Source: an uncultured Prevotellaceae bacterium
GTDB taxonomy: Bacteria; Bacteroidota; Bacteroidia; Bacteroidales; Muribaculaceae
Length of the DNA stretch: 34,713 bases
Direction: 5' to 3'
Assembly: GCA_900541935.1 (NCBI GenBank)
Contig: UQLZ01000019.1
Coordinates: 1 to 34,713, forward strand
Position numbers and translations under genes: made by a program. Positions within the stretch are counted from its first letter, which is position 1; the number at the start of each line of letters is the position of its first letter. This document shows, one piece after another, positions 25,912 to 34,612 of this stretch. Below the pieces are notes generated by a model that ran no database searches, had not been told where the DNA came from, and worked only from the letters and a program-made list of their open reading frames with translations.

Positions 25912-26667
25912 TTAAAAAGCATCAACGATGCCCATGAATGATTCTGCTTGCAAAGCAGCACCACCGATAAGACCACCGTCAACGTTTGGCTTAGCGAAAA
26001 GTTCCTTAGCATTGCTTGGCTTGCAGCTGCCACCGTAAAGGATAGAAGTGTTTTCTGCTACTTCTTCACCGTATTTAGCAACGATAGTCTTGCGGATGAA
26101 TGCGTGGATTTCTTCTGCTTGGTCAGCAGTAGCAGTTTTGCCTGTACCGATTGCCCATACTGGTTCGTAAGCAAGAACGATTTTGCCGAAGTCTTCAGCA
26201 GACAATTCGAACAAAGAACCTTCGATTTGTGCTTTTACAACGTCAAAATATGTACCGTTTTCTCTTTCTTCAAGAACTTCACCGATGCAGAAGATTGGAG
26301 TAAGGTTGTTAGCAAGAGCCAAGTTAACTTTATCCTTAAGGATTTCTGCTGTTTCGTGATAGTATTGGCGACGCTCAGAGTGGCCGAGGATAACGTATTT
26401 AGCACCTGTTGAAGCAACCATAGCAGCAGATACTTCACCTGTGTAAGCACCGCTTGCCTTGTCTGCACAGTTTTCAGCGCTCAAGCCGAGTTTGTCTGTG
26501 TCGATAACTGCGTTTACAGATGCAAGGTGTGTGAAAGGAACACCGATTACAACATCACAATTTGCTGTACGAGTCTTCAATGCCTCGTTTACTGCTTTTG
26601 CCAATTCGATACCCTCTTGAAGAGTAGTATTCATTTTCCAGTTTCCTGCAACAATATTTTTTCTCAT
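25912..26667 (-). CDS. tpiA: Triosephosphate isomerase
   Basis: This glycolytic enzyme interconverts dihydroxyacetone phosphate and glyceraldehyde-3-phosphate. The 251-aa protein has all catalytic residues: Lys11 in GNWKMN, His96 in LGHSERR, and Glu168 in AYEPVWAIGTGKTA. The phosphate-binding GGS and GG motifs are at 212-214 and 231-232. Codon use is biased as in highly expressed genes. It has its own -7 box in the 57-bp gap and lies in a minus-strand cluster with the BT_3928-like gene upstream and the SPOR and folE genes downstream. Confidence 0.98.
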   Translation of the reverse strand: MRKNIVAGNWKMNTTLQEGIELAKAVNEALKTRTANCDVVIGVPFTHLASVNAVIDTDKLGLSAENCADKASGAYTGEVSAAMVASTGAKYVILGHSERRQYYHETAEILKDKVNLALANNLTPIFCIGEVLEERENGTYFDVVKAQIEGSLFELSAEDFGKIVLAYEPVWAIGTGKTATADQAEEIHAFIRKTIVAKYGEEVAENTSILYGGSCKPSNAKELFAKPNVDGGLIGGAALQAESFMGIVDAF

Positions 26668-26711
26668 TGTTTAGAAATTTGTGTTATTTGATAAGTTTAT
26701 TATTTCTTTTG

Positions 26712-26719
26712 CAAAGGTA
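26712..26719 (-). promoter_or_regulatory. -7 box of tpiA
   Basis: TACCTTTG on the minus strand (26719-26712) is a perfect -7 match, about 45 nt upstream of the tpiA start and only a few bases past the stop of the upstream gene. The -33 box would lie inside that gene and is weak. Confidence 0.5.
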
Positions 26720-26724
26720 ATTCT

Positions 26725-27972
26725 TTATTTTTGATTCTTCGACAATTGCTTTGTTAATTTAATTAATAAAGGCGACCTATTTATCAATAGAATAAATATT
26801 AATGATGATAATAGCATCAGTGTTGTGAAAACAAGGAAGTCAAATCCGTTATTATCGGTCGGGTCGAAGTCGTTTGCTGTGATTTCGTCAAATTCGAGGG
26901 ACCCGAATGTTGACTTGTACATAATCTTGCCGTCGTGAAGCCATACTATAGCCGGGTTGCCGCGTGCTATTGACTTCAGTTCGCTGTCGTCCATAGTGTA
27001 AACGGGGTAGTCTGCCATAGAGAGTTCTTTCCATGCGTGTATTTCTTTGTCGCTACTGCCTGTCAGGCATATCAGGCTGAAACCTGATTCTGACACTTTC
27101 TTGTAAAATTCGTTTATCTGAAAACTGTAGGCAACGTTTATGTCGTTAATGTCATCAATGAGCATTAATAGGGCATCTCCATCATCGAGACCGATACTTC
27201 CGGAAATATCTTCGCCTGCGTCAAAGAATGATATTTTATGGCAGTCTATCGGCTTTGCCTTTTCAGCAACGGCTCTGTCAATAAATGTCCAAGTTGAGTC
27301 AGGAAGATTGTCAATGTCAAAATTACGTCTTTCTCCGTCTTTCTCGTACGTAAAGATAAATTCTGTGCTCTCGTTTACCTCTGGACATAGGCTTGAGCCG
27401 ACTTTATATGGTCGAAAGTCGAGTACTGGTTGAATGTTTAGTCCGTAAATCATTATTAGAATGGCGTAAACCGATGGAAACAGAACAGTCATCCATTGAA
27501 CAGCCGGGCCAAAGATGCTTGGAACACCTTTGTTCCTTTTTATAAGGAATACAAGTCCCGCGGAAATAAACAGGTTTTTAAAGAATGTCGCCCAATTGGA
27601 TATTGTAAAGGCATCACCAAAGCAACCGCAGTCTTCAACGGGATTTGCAACGGCAATGTATCCTGTTAGAGGCAGCATAAACGCCATAATGACAGTTAGA
27701 AATATAACTGTGAAATTACGGAACGAGCCGAGTATTATCCACACGCCGGCGAGGAGTTCGCTAAGAGGAAGCAGGGCTGCAACCATACTAGTATAAGGCA
27801 TGGCCCAACTCCATCCAAAAGCCGTAAGGTAGTCTTCTATTTTGTACTCGACTCCCCAGATATCAACGGCTTTGACAAATCCGGAAAAAATGAATATAAG
27901 ACCTAAAATAATGCGTAGAGCCACTACGACAAGTGGCTCCCATTTGTATTTGTATTCGAATTTATTCTCCAT
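26725..27972 (-). CDS. BT_3928-like membrane protein (DoxX/MauE-type N-terminus, redoxin-like C-terminus)
   Basis: A 415-aa inner-membrane protein. The start is placed at MENKFEYKYKW (27972); an ATG seven codons upstream (27993) overlaps the preceding gene further. Four or more helices in the first 170 residues form a DoxX/MauE-like domain, with the motif NPVEDCGCFGDAF carrying a Cys pair (CGC). A periplasmic or cytosolic soluble part (about 200-370) has a thioredoxin-like pattern but no CxxC. A final helix lies near residues 380-400, followed by a basic tail. It overlaps the DUF1599 gene by 11 nt. The position before tpiA-SPOR-folE is typical of Bacteroidales. A role in redox handling is suggested by the MauE-like part but is not established. 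Confidence 0.85.
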   Translation of the reverse strand: MENKFEYKYKWEPLVVVALRIILGLIFIFSGFVKAVDIWGVEYKIEDYLTAFGWSWAMPYTSMVAALLPLSELLAGVWIILGSFRNFTVIFLTVIMAFMLPLTGYIAVANPVEDCGCFGDAFTISNWATFFKNLFISAGLVFLIKRNKGVPSIFGPAVQWMTVLFPSVYAILIMIYGLNIQPVLDFRPYKVGSSLCPEVNESTEFIFTYEKDGERRNFDIDNLPDSTWTFIDRAVAEKAKPIDCHKISFFDAGEDISGSIGLDDGDALLMLIDDINDINVAYSFQINEFYKKVSESGFSLICLTGSSDKEIHAWKELSMADYPVYTMDDSELKSIARGNPAIVWLHDGKIMYKSTFGSLEFDEITANDFDPTDNNGFDFLVFTTLMLLSSLIFILLINRSPLLIKLTKQLSKNQK

Positions 27973-28510
27973 ATTCCAGTTTGATGAGTCCAAAAACCGA
28001 ATAATTTACCATATCCATATAGTTTGCGTCTATCCCTTCAGAAACTAAGGTAACACCTTGGTTTTCCTCTATTTGACGCGTCCTGTAAAGTTTGGTAAGA
28101 ATGAAGTCTGTGTAAGAAGAAATTCTCATTGCTCTCCAGGCTTCATCGTAGTCATGGTTTTTGGCAATCATCAGTTGCAATGTTTCGCTTGCAAAGTGGT
28201 CATATAGTTCTATCGCTTCGTCGTTGGTCATGTCAACGATGTCGCTGAAACCTTTTTGGAGTTGTATCATTCCAATAATACCGTAGTTGACAATAGCGAT
28301 AAATTCAGGCTTTATACCTTCATTAACCATTGCATGCCCTTTTATTTCAAGAGAGCGTATTCGCTTTGCTTTGATAAATATTTGGTCTGTAATAGATTCC
28401 GGACGCATAAGTCGCCAAGAAGCTCCGTAATCGTGAAGTTTCTTGACAAACATGTCTCTGCAAACCGCCATCATATTACGAAATTGGGTGTTTGTATCGA
28501 GTGTTTCCAT
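27962..28510 (-). CDS. DUF1599 protein with internal duplication
   Basis: A 182-aa soluble protein made of two homologous halves. KKLHDYGASWRLMRPESITD (23-42) matches AKNHDYDEAWRAMRISSYTD (116-135), and NEGIKPEFIAIVNYGIIGMIQL (from 63) matches SEGIDANYMDMVNYSVFGLIKL (from 157). The HDY...AWR signature identifies the DUF1599 family, which Pfam relates to nucleotide-modification associated domains, as I recall. No biochemical role is known to me. It is the first gene of the minus-strand cluster and has a good promoter. Confidence 0.87.
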   Translation of the reverse strand: METLDTNTQFRNMMAVCRDMFVKKLHDYGASWRLMRPESITDQIFIKAKRIRSLEIKGHAMVNEGIKPEFIAIVNYGIIGMIQLQKGFSDIVDMTNDEAIELYDHFASETLQLMIAKNHDYDEAWRAMRISSYTDFILTKLYRTRQIEENQGVTLVSEGIDANYMDMVNYSVFGLIKLEYGE

Positions 28511-28544
28511 ATAGAGTTGTTTCTACATTAAAGAAAATTTTCAA

Positions 28545-28575
28545 CAAATTTACTAAATGTATGGCTATTTTGAAA
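28545..28575 (-). promoter_or_regulatory. Promoter of the DUF1599-BT_3928-tpiA cluster
   Basis: On the minus strand TTTC (28575-28572, one mismatch to TTTG), a 19-nt spacer, then a perfect TAAATTTG (28552-28545). The leader before the start at 28510 is about 25 nt. Confidence 0.7.
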
Positions 28576-28601
28576 GTAAGGCGTGGAAAAGTTGGCTTTA
28601 A

Positions 28602-28766
28602 TTTTAATAATTTAGGATTCGGTTCGGCATAAAAAACCTAAAAACTTTGTTTTTGTTTTTTTCTGCACTCACCTTTGACTATATTTTGATAATATAGGAT
28701 TCGGTTCGGCATAAAAAACCTAAAAACTTTGTTTTTGTTTTTTTTCTGCACTCACCTTTCACTATA
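28602..28766 (+). repeat. Tandem duplication, 82-bp unit, upstream of the DUF695 gene
   Basis: Copy 1 (28602-28683) and copy 2 (28684-28766) are nearly identical: I count three substitutions and one extra T in a T run. The unit contains GGATTCGGTTCGGCAT, a weak AAAAAC/GTTTTT hairpin, and a T-rich segment. In copy 2 the end leads into the -7 box TATATTTG; in copy 1 the equivalent place reads TATATTTTG, with one T too many. Confidence 0.92.
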
Positions 28767-28770
28767 TTTG
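28763..28770 (+). promoter_or_regulatory. -7 box of the DUF695 gene
   Basis: TATATTTG at 28763-28770 is a perfect -7 match, 19 nt before the ATG at 28790. The nearest TTTG upstream (28734-28737) is 25 nt away, longer than the usual spacer. Confidence 0.6.
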
Positions 28771-28789
28771 TAAGTAAAATAGAAATGTT

Positions 28790-29239
28790 ATGGCAAAGTT
28801 AAAGATAGGAGATGAGTGGTGGACAGCACCGGCAGAAAGTGATAATGGTAATCTGATAATGGTTACAGGTCGAAGAAATGCAGATACCCTTATAGAAAAA
28901 GGCAAGTATAATGATCGTGTAGAAATTACATGGGAGTATGAGGGCGATGCGACAGGAATGCCTGATGTTGAGACTTCAACATTGATGGAAGCGGTTACGG
29001 ATGCTATGGCAAAGGAGTTCGGAAAGGATTCTCTTGCCGTTATGACTGGTATCTACACTGGAGATGGAGAGCGTAACTGGGTTTTCTATACGCTTAACTT
29101 GCGTAAATTCCAATTTGTACTTAATGATGCGTTGAAGGATTTTGAACTTCTTCCTATAAAAATATATGTTGAAAAAGATCCTGAATGGCTTGAATATCTT
29201 GAAATGAAGGAGAATACAGAGATAGAATGTGACGATTAA
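28790..29239 (+). CDS. DUF695 domain protein
   Basis: A 149-aa acidic, soluble cytoplasmic protein without a signal peptide. The pattern ITWEYEGDATGMPDVET, then TGIYTGDGERNWVFYTLNL, and the ending PIKIYVEKDPEWLEYLEM fits DUF695, a domain of unknown function with a conserved DPEW..Y end. It stands alone, between a duplicated promoter region and the degP-type gene on the same strand. No terminator is clear behind it, so some read-through into the protease gene is possible. The function is unknown. Confidence 0.78.
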   Translation: MAKLKIGDEWWTAPAESDNGNLIMVTGRRNADTLIEKGKYNDRVEITWEYEGDATGMPDVETSTLMEAVTDAMAKEFGKDSLAVMTGIYTGDGERNWVFYTLNLRKFQFVLNDALKDFELLPIKIYVEKDPEWLEYLEMKENTEIECDD

Positions 29240-29309
29240 TATAATGGCATAGTTATTTGCCTAAATTCACAATTGGCAATTTCTGAAAATGATTATTTTT
29301 AAATTATCT

Positions 29310-29317
29310 TAAATTTG
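29310..29317 (+). promoter_or_regulatory. Possible -7 box of the HtrA gene
   Basis: TAAATTTG at 29310-29317 is a perfect -7 match without a good -33 box. It would give a leader of about 100 nt containing a GTTAA-AA-TTAAC palindrome at 29371-29382. A near match TAACTTTTG lies closer to the gene. Confidence 0.35.
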
Positions 29318-29424
29318 ATGTCAGTACTTGCTTTTCTCAAAAAATTAATAGTAAATTAGCGGTCGTAAACGTTAAAATTAACTTTTGAAACTATTAACAC
29401 GATTAATAATTTAACTTTTAAGGT

Positions 29425-30912
29425 ATGAAACGTATTAATCACAAAGCAGCATTGGCAATTGCAGCTGTAGTAATATTGGGCGTTGCAGTTCCCACAATCT
29501 GGGCACAGTGCAAGGATAGCAATGAACAGGTAGAAGGCGAATTCATACAGACATCTACATCGCAAGGAAATTTGTCAGCCCCAACAGATTTTACGGCGGC
29601 GGCAGAGAGTACAATTAACAGCGTTGTAAGCATAAAGAGTTTTGCCACTCCGCGACAGGCAAATGTCTTTAATGATCCGTTTTTTGAATTTTTCTTTGGT
29701 CCTGGCAGTGGCCAGCGCCGTCAACAGCAGGAATCAAAGCCCCAGCAACTTGGCCTCGGTTCTGGAGTTATTATCAGTGAAGACGGATACATTGTAACAA
29801 ATAACCACGTAATAGAAGGAGCGGAAAAGTTGGAGGTTACTTTAAATGGCAATAAGTCATATTCAGCTACCGTGATAGGAGCAGACCGCTCAACAGACCT
29901 CGCGCTATTGAAGATTGACGCAAAAGGCTTGAAGGCTATTAAATTCGGCGATTCAGATGCGTTGAGAGTAGGAGAGTGGGTATTGGCTGTTGGTAATCCT
30001 TTCGGCTTTACTTCAACAGTAACGGCGGGTATTGTTTCCGCAAAGGCAAGAAGTATCGGTTCTGCAACCCACAGCCGTCAAATGGGTATCGATGCGTTTA
30101 TCCAGACTGATGCTGCGGTAAATCCTGGCAACAGTGGCGGAGCACTTGTAAATACAAGAGGAGAACTTGTTGGTATCAATACGGCGATTTACTCACAGAC
30201 TGGTAACTATGCAGGTTATTCATTTGCTATTCCAACTTCTATTGTTAAGAAGATTATCACCGACCTTAGAAAGTACGGAACTGTTCAGCGTGCTGTATTG
30301 GGTATCACATGTGCGGAATTGACAGCGGAAATTGCTGAAAAGAATGATATTACAGCAGTAACAGAAGGTATTTATGTTAATTCTGTAGAAGACAGAAGTG
30401 CCGCTAAGGAAGCCGGTCTTGAACCAAAGGACGTTATTGTAGAAATCAATGGAGCGAAGACTCGCAACCTCGCAGAATTGAACCAGGCAATGAGTCAACT
30501 TTATCCAGGCGATAAGGTTACTGTCAAGTTCTTCAGAAATAATAAGGTTCGCACTGCTAATGTCACATTGAAGAATAACCACGGCAGCACAGCAATTACA
30601 AAGGGAACAGACTTTACAGCCCTTGGATGCGCATTCCAGAAACTTTCAGAAAAGACAAAGGCTCGCCTTGGAGTATCTTACGGAGTTCAGGTAGTAGGCG
30701 TTGAGGACGGCAAGTTCCGTGAAGCAGGCATCTCTGACGGATTTATTATTCTTGAAGTTAACAAGAAGCCTGTTAACAGTCAGGAAGATGTTGAAAATAT
30801 CTACAATTCAGTAATGAATGACGCAAATGCCGATAAGGTTCTTGTTATCAAGGGTCTTGAGCAGACAGGAAGGCCGCGCTACAAAATTGTACCGCTCATT
30901 GAAGAAGAATAG
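29425..30912 (+). CDS. Periplasmic serine protease/chaperone, DegP/HtrA family
   Basis: Degrades or refolds damaged envelope proteins. The 495-aa protein has an N-terminal signal sequence or anchor (about 7-28), then a trypsin-like domain with the triad His128 (TNNHVI), Asp158 (STDLALLKID) and Ser237 (NPGNSGGAL). Two PDZ domains follow, about 290-385 and 400-490. A Gln/Arg-rich flexible segment (95-108) precedes the protease core, like the LA loop of DegP. The two-PDZ build fits DegP/DegQ; which of these it is cannot be decided. It is probably monocistronic. Confidence 0.95.
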   Translation: MKRINHKAALAIAAVVILGVAVPTIWAQCKDSNEQVEGEFIQTSTSQGNLSAPTDFTAAAESTINSVVSIKSFATPRQANVFNDPFFEFFFGPGSGQRRQQQESKPQQLGLGSGVIISEDGYIVTNNHVIEGAEKLEVTLNGNKSYSATVIGADRSTDLALLKIDAKGLKAIKFGDSDALRVGEWVLAVGNPFGFTSTVTAGIVSAKARSIGSATHSRQMGIDAFIQTDAAVNPGNSGGALVNTRGELVGINTAIYSQTGNYAGYSFAIPTSIVKKIITDLRKYGTVQRAVLGITCAELTAEIAEKNDITAVTEGIYVNSVEDRSAAKEAGLEPKDVIVEINGAKTRNLAELNQAMSQLYPGDKVTVKFFRNNKVRTANVTLKNNHGSTAITKGTDFTALGCAFQKLSEKTKARLGVSYGVQVVGVEDGKFREAGISDGFIILEVNKKPVNSQEDVENIYNSVMNDANADKVLVIKGLEQTGRPRYKIVPLIEEE

Positions 30913-30940
30913 AAAGGAATCAGACATAATACTGTAAGGT

Positions 30941-30967
30941 AAGGGTTGCCATTGCTTGGTAGCTCTT
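30941..30967 (+). terminator. Hairpin after the HtrA gene, possible terminator
   Basis: AAGGGTTGCCA (30941-30951) pairs along 11 bp with TGGTAGCTCTT (30957-30967) using three G-U pairs, with a 5-nt loop. Only a weak T tract follows (ATTTGTTG). Confidence 0.5.
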
Positions 30968-31069
30968 ATTTGTTGTGTCTTGTTATTACGTTTTTATTAA
31001 AATTGTTCGTTTTTACTCAATTTATAGCATTTTTTCACAATTGGACTTAGAAAATACAATACTATTATG

Positions 31070-31077
31070 TAAATTTG
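31070..31077 (+). promoter_or_regulatory. -7 box of rlmN
   Basis: TAAATTTG at 31070-31077 is a perfect -7 match, 18 nt before the rlmN ATG. No well-spaced -33 box is seen. Confidence 0.5.
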
Positions 31078-31095
31078 TAGTTCATCTTTATAAAA

Positions 31096-32139
31096 ATGGC
31101 ACAGCATAGTACACTACAACCATTATTGGGAATGACGTTGGAAGAGTTGTCGGCACTCGTTGAAGAGTTGTCGATGCCTCGCTTTACAGCCAAGCAGATA
31201 GCACAGTGGCTGTATGAAAAACGAGTGACAACAATTGATGAAATGACGAACCTGTCAAAGGTGAATCGTGACAAGTTGAAAAAATCGTATGAAGTTGGTC
31301 GAAAGTCACCAGTTGATGTTGCCCGCAGCGTTGACGGAACGGCTAAATACCTTTTTGACGTGTGTGGCGGTCAGATGATTGAAAGTGTTTATATACCAGA
31401 CAATGGCCGAGGAGGAGAAAGAGCCACCTTGTGTGTTTCTTCACAGGCAGGATGCAAGATGAATTGCCAGTTCTGTATGACAGGCAGACAGGGCTATCAT
31501 GGAGATTTAACAACAAATGAGATAATCAATCAGATATTCAGTATCCCAGAGTCGGAAACGCTTACCAATATCGTTTTTATGGGAATGGGCGAGCCGATGG
31601 ATAACTATGAGTCAGTATTAAAGGCAACTAAGATATTGACGGAAAAATGGGGGCTTGCTTGGAGTCCGAAGAGGATAACCGTTTCCACAATCGGCAAGAT
31701 GGCAGAACTTCGCCGCCTGATTGAGGAAAGCGACGTCCATATTGCTATCAGCGTCCATAGTCCGTACCATACCGAGCGACAGAATCTAATGCCGATTGAA
31801 AAGGCATACCCTATTAAAAAGGTAATGGAAATGCTTAGCAATTATGATTTTACACATCAGCGACGCCTTTCCGTTGAATATATTATGTGGCATAACCATA
31901 ATGATGACTTGCAGCATGCTAAGGCACTTGCAGAACTTATCAAGGACAGCCACGCACGCGTTAACCTTATTCGTTTCCACGCTATACCCGGTTCGCATCT
32001 CCAAACATCAGATGAGCAAAGCATGATAGAGTTCCGTGACTATCTAAACAGTCAGGGTATTCTCTGTACAATACGTAAATCTCGCGGAGAGGATATTTTT
32101 GCAGCATGTGGAATGCTTGCAGGTAAAGACCTGAAATAA
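31096..32139 (+). CDS. rlmN: 23S rRNA (A2503-C2)/tRNA (A37-C2) methyltransferase RlmN
   Basis: This radical-SAM enzyme methylates C2 of adenosine in 23S rRNA and some tRNAs. The 347-aa protein has the N-terminal RNA-binding accessory domain (about 10-90) and the CxxxCxxC cluster at Cys120, Cys124 and Cys127 (AGCKMNCQFC). The two mechanistic cysteines are at Cys113 (TLCVSS) and Cys338 (AACGML), at the spacing seen in E. coli RlmN. GMGEPMDNY (164-172) is also characteristic. A valine or alanine in place of the resolving residues would suggest otherwise, but all are intact. The endonuclease gene starts 17 nt later and may be co-transcribed. Confidence 0.96.
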   Translation: MAQHSTLQPLLGMTLEELSALVEELSMPRFTAKQIAQWLYEKRVTTIDEMTNLSKVNRDKLKKSYEVGRKSPVDVARSVDGTAKYLFDVCGGQMIESVYIPDNGRGGERATLCVSSQAGCKMNCQFCMTGRQGYHGDLTTNEIINQIFSIPESETLTNIVFMGMGEPMDNYESVLKATKILTEKWGLAWSPKRITVSTIGKMAELRRLIEESDVHIAISVHSPYHTERQNLMPIEKAYPIKKVMEMLSNYDFTHQRRLSVEYIMWHNHNDDLQHAKALAELIKDSHARVNLIRFHAIPGSHLQTSDEQSMIEFRDYLNSQGILCTIRKSRGEDIFAACGMLAGKDLK

Positions 32140-32156
32140 CCTAAAAAATAAACATA

Positions 32157-34586
32157 ATGAAAACAATCAATCATTATCTACTTTTATTAGCCCTGTTGCT
32201 GTCAACAGGAGTGCTTTATGCAGCGGCTCCTTCAGGGTATTACAAGTCGGCAGAAGGCTTGTCAGAAAAGGCACTTTTGCAAAAATTATGTGGAATTATC
32301 AGTGCTAACTACCATGACGTTGGCTACAAAGGACTGTGGAATGTCTATGAAGATTCTGATGTTCACCCAGAAACAGGTAAGATTTGGGATATGTACTCAA
32401 CAAAAGATTGGCCATTGAATTTCCCAACTTGTGGCAACTATGGAACAGTAGGTGACTGTATCAACCGTGAACACTCTTTCCCAAAGAGTTGGTTTAATGA
32501 TGCTTCTCCAATGGTTTCGGATGCGTTCCATATCTATCCGACAGACGGCAAAGTAAATGGCCAGCGTAGCAACTTTCCGTATGGTGAGTGTGCAAATGGA
32601 AAGACTCTTTCTGGACCTGGAAGTATAAAAGGCCTTGGAAAACTTGGAACATCAACTTTTCCTGGATATTCTGGTACTGTGTTTGAGCCAGTAGATGAAT
32701 ATAAAGGAGATTTTGCCCGTTCTTATTTCTATATGGCAACTCGTTATAATGATCGCTTTGCTTCTTTTCATAGCGATATGCTTGCTGGAAATAATTACCC
32801 TTGCTATAAGACATGGGCTCTTAACCTGTTGCTTAAATGGCACCGTCAGGACCCGGTTAGCGAAAAGGAAATAACAAGAAATGATGCTGTATATAAACAT
32901 CAACGTAACCGTAACCCATTTATTGACCATCCAGAACTTGTTGAATATATCTGGGGTGATTTGAAGGGTAATCCTTGGCAAGAAGGTGGTGCTGTTGTTG
33001 TTCCAACTTTGACATCACCAACAGATGGAAGCGTTATTGACTTGGGAATTACTTCAATTAATGAAAACCTTACTAAGTCAGTGACTGTAAAGGGAGTTAA
33101 TCTAACAAAAGATTTGACTATTACAGTTGCAGGTGCAGGATTCTCTGTAAATGCAACAACAGTAACTGCTGCTAATGCAAACAAGGGACAGGGTGTTGTT
33201 GTCACTTATAAGTCAACAAATGATGCAACAACAAACGGAACTTTGACAATTTCAAGTGCGGAAGTTAAATCAACAGTAACTCTTAAGGCTCAGGCTGTTT
33301 CTTCAATTCCAGCCCTTCCAGCAACCGAAGTAGGCGCCAACTCTTTCGTTGCACGTTGGACAGATGTTCATAAGGATGGCGGTGACTATCAGTTGAGCGT
33401 TTATGACAGTGCAAAGAAATTGCTCGTCGGTTATCCAAAGGCAGTTAAGGCTGCGTCTGCATCATATACAGTTACAGGTCTTAATGCACTCAGCACATAT
33501 TATTATGACCTCAGCCGTGGAGCATTGAAATCTAACCAAATCACAGTAAATACACCAGACGTTACACGCTCTATATCTGCTACTGTTGAAGGCGGTTCTT
33601 TGGCGTTCACTTCAGTAACAAATAAGGAGACATTGCCAATTGCTGTTGAAATTGTTACAGAAAATATTGAAGAAAACGTTACAGTTGACATTACGGGAGA
33701 ATTCCAAATCAGTACTGACAAGACAAATTGGGTAAGCACATTGTCTGTTGACAAGGCTGGTGAAAGAATCTACGTTAGAATGAAGGCCTTGGCTAACGGT
33801 AACTATTCTGGACTTTTAAGTGCGCATACTTCAACAGTAGAGGGTTTTGAACTTGACGTTACAGGTACAGTATCTGATTCTAAGCCATTCTTTGAAGATT
33901 TTGAGCAACCATGTGCAAATGGTTCTGGCTATAATGAAGTTCTAAAGGAGTATCAAGGAACAGCGTGCAAATGGAATTTGCAGTATGCCGGAATTTATTC
34001 AGGAGATAGCAATGACCGAAAGGAAGGAGCACAATCCGTAAGAACAAGTAAGGATAATCGTGGTGTCACCCTTATTGAAATGGCAGAAGATAAGCCGAAC
34101 GGTGCTGGTGTCGTTAAATTCCTAAGCGGTCTATATGGCGGCGATAATCCTGGTGTGATTACATTGTCATACTCAACAGATGGCGGTAAAACTTGGAACG
34201 AAGCAGGTCAATTTGATGTAACAATGCCGTTGCTTACAGAATATCAGACAACAATCAATGCAGCAGGACCTGTGCGCCTTAAGTTCGGTAAAATCGTTGA
34301 TGAACTTGGCAAGCACCGTATTAATGTCGATAACGTTCAAATAACGGATTATTCAATGTCTGGTGGCGTTTCTGACATTGAGGCTGCTGACAAGGCTTGG
34401 GACGCTTACTGTAGTGCAGGTAAGTTGGTTGTAGAAACGGAAGCAGATGCCAATATCTATATCTACAACCTTGAGGCAGAAACAGTGTTCAATGGAATTA
34501 TTTGCGGAACTAAAAAAATAGATTTGGCAAAGGGCGTTTACGTAGTTGTAAACGGAGAAAACAGCCGTAAGGTTATCGTTAAGTAA
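32157..34586 (+). CDS. Secreted endonuclease I with probable T9SS C-terminal domain
   Basis: An 809-aa exported nuclease. It has a signal peptide at 1 to about 23, then an endonuclease I domain (about 30-270) of the His-Me finger type. The signatures are NREHSFPKSWF (103-113, with His106 as probable catalytic base), HIYPTDGKVNGQRSNFPYGE (125-144) and RNRNPFIDHPELVEYIW (250-266). The middle has beta-sandwich segments, including a fibronectin-III-like stretch near 385-470 (FVARWTDV, YTVTGLNALSTYYYDLS), and a jelly-roll-like part (about 580-730). The last ~70 residues (IYIYNLEAETVFNGI, then LAKGVYVVVNGENSRKVIVK) look like a T9SS sorting domain, though without the usual YPNP start. It likely degrades extracellular DNA. 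It starts 17 nt after rlmN and ends at a strong terminator. Confidence 0.9.
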   Translation: MKTINHYLLLLALLLSTGVLYAAAPSGYYKSAEGLSEKALLQKLCGIISANYHDVGYKGLWNVYEDSDVHPETGKIWDMYSTKDWPLNFPTCGNYGTVGDCINREHSFPKSWFNDASPMVSDAFHIYPTDGKVNGQRSNFPYGECANGKTLSGPGSIKGLGKLGTSTFPGYSGTVFEPVDEYKGDFARSYFYMATRYNDRFASFHSDMLAGNNYPCYKTWALNLLLKWHRQDPVSEKEITRNDAVYKHQRNRNPFIDHPELVEYIWGDLKGNPWQEGGAVVVPTLTSPTDGSVIDLGITSINENLTKSVTVKGVNLTKDLTITVAGAGFSVNATTVTAANANKGQGVVVTYKSTNDATTNGTLTISSAEVKSTVTLKAQAVSSIPALPATEVGANSFVARWTDVHKDGGDYQLSVYDSAKKLLVGYPKAVKAASASYTVTGLNALSTYYYDLSRGALKSNQITVNTPDVTRSISATVEGGSLAFTSVTNKETLPIAVEIVTENIEENVTVDITGEFQISTDKTNWVSTLSVDKAGERIYVRMKALANGNYSGLLSAHTSTVEGFELDVTGTVSDSKPFFEDFEQPCANGSGYNEVLKEYQGTACKWNLQYAGIYSGDSNDRKEGAQSVRTSKDNRGVTLIEMAEDKPNGAGVVKFLSGLYGGDNPGVITLSYSTDGGKTWNEAGQFDVTMPLLTEYQTTINAAGPVRLKFGKIVDELGKHRINVDNVQITDYSMSGGVSDIEAADKAWDAYCSAGKLVVETEADANIYIYNLEAETVFNGIICGTKKIDLAKGVYVVVNGENSRKVIVK

Positions 34587-34612
34587 TCGATTATAGTTAA
34601 TCGCAATATTGT

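Noticed and set aside
28602..28766. Repeat considered as the start of a CRISPR array
   Set aside because: There are only two directly adjacent long units with no spacers and no cas genes.
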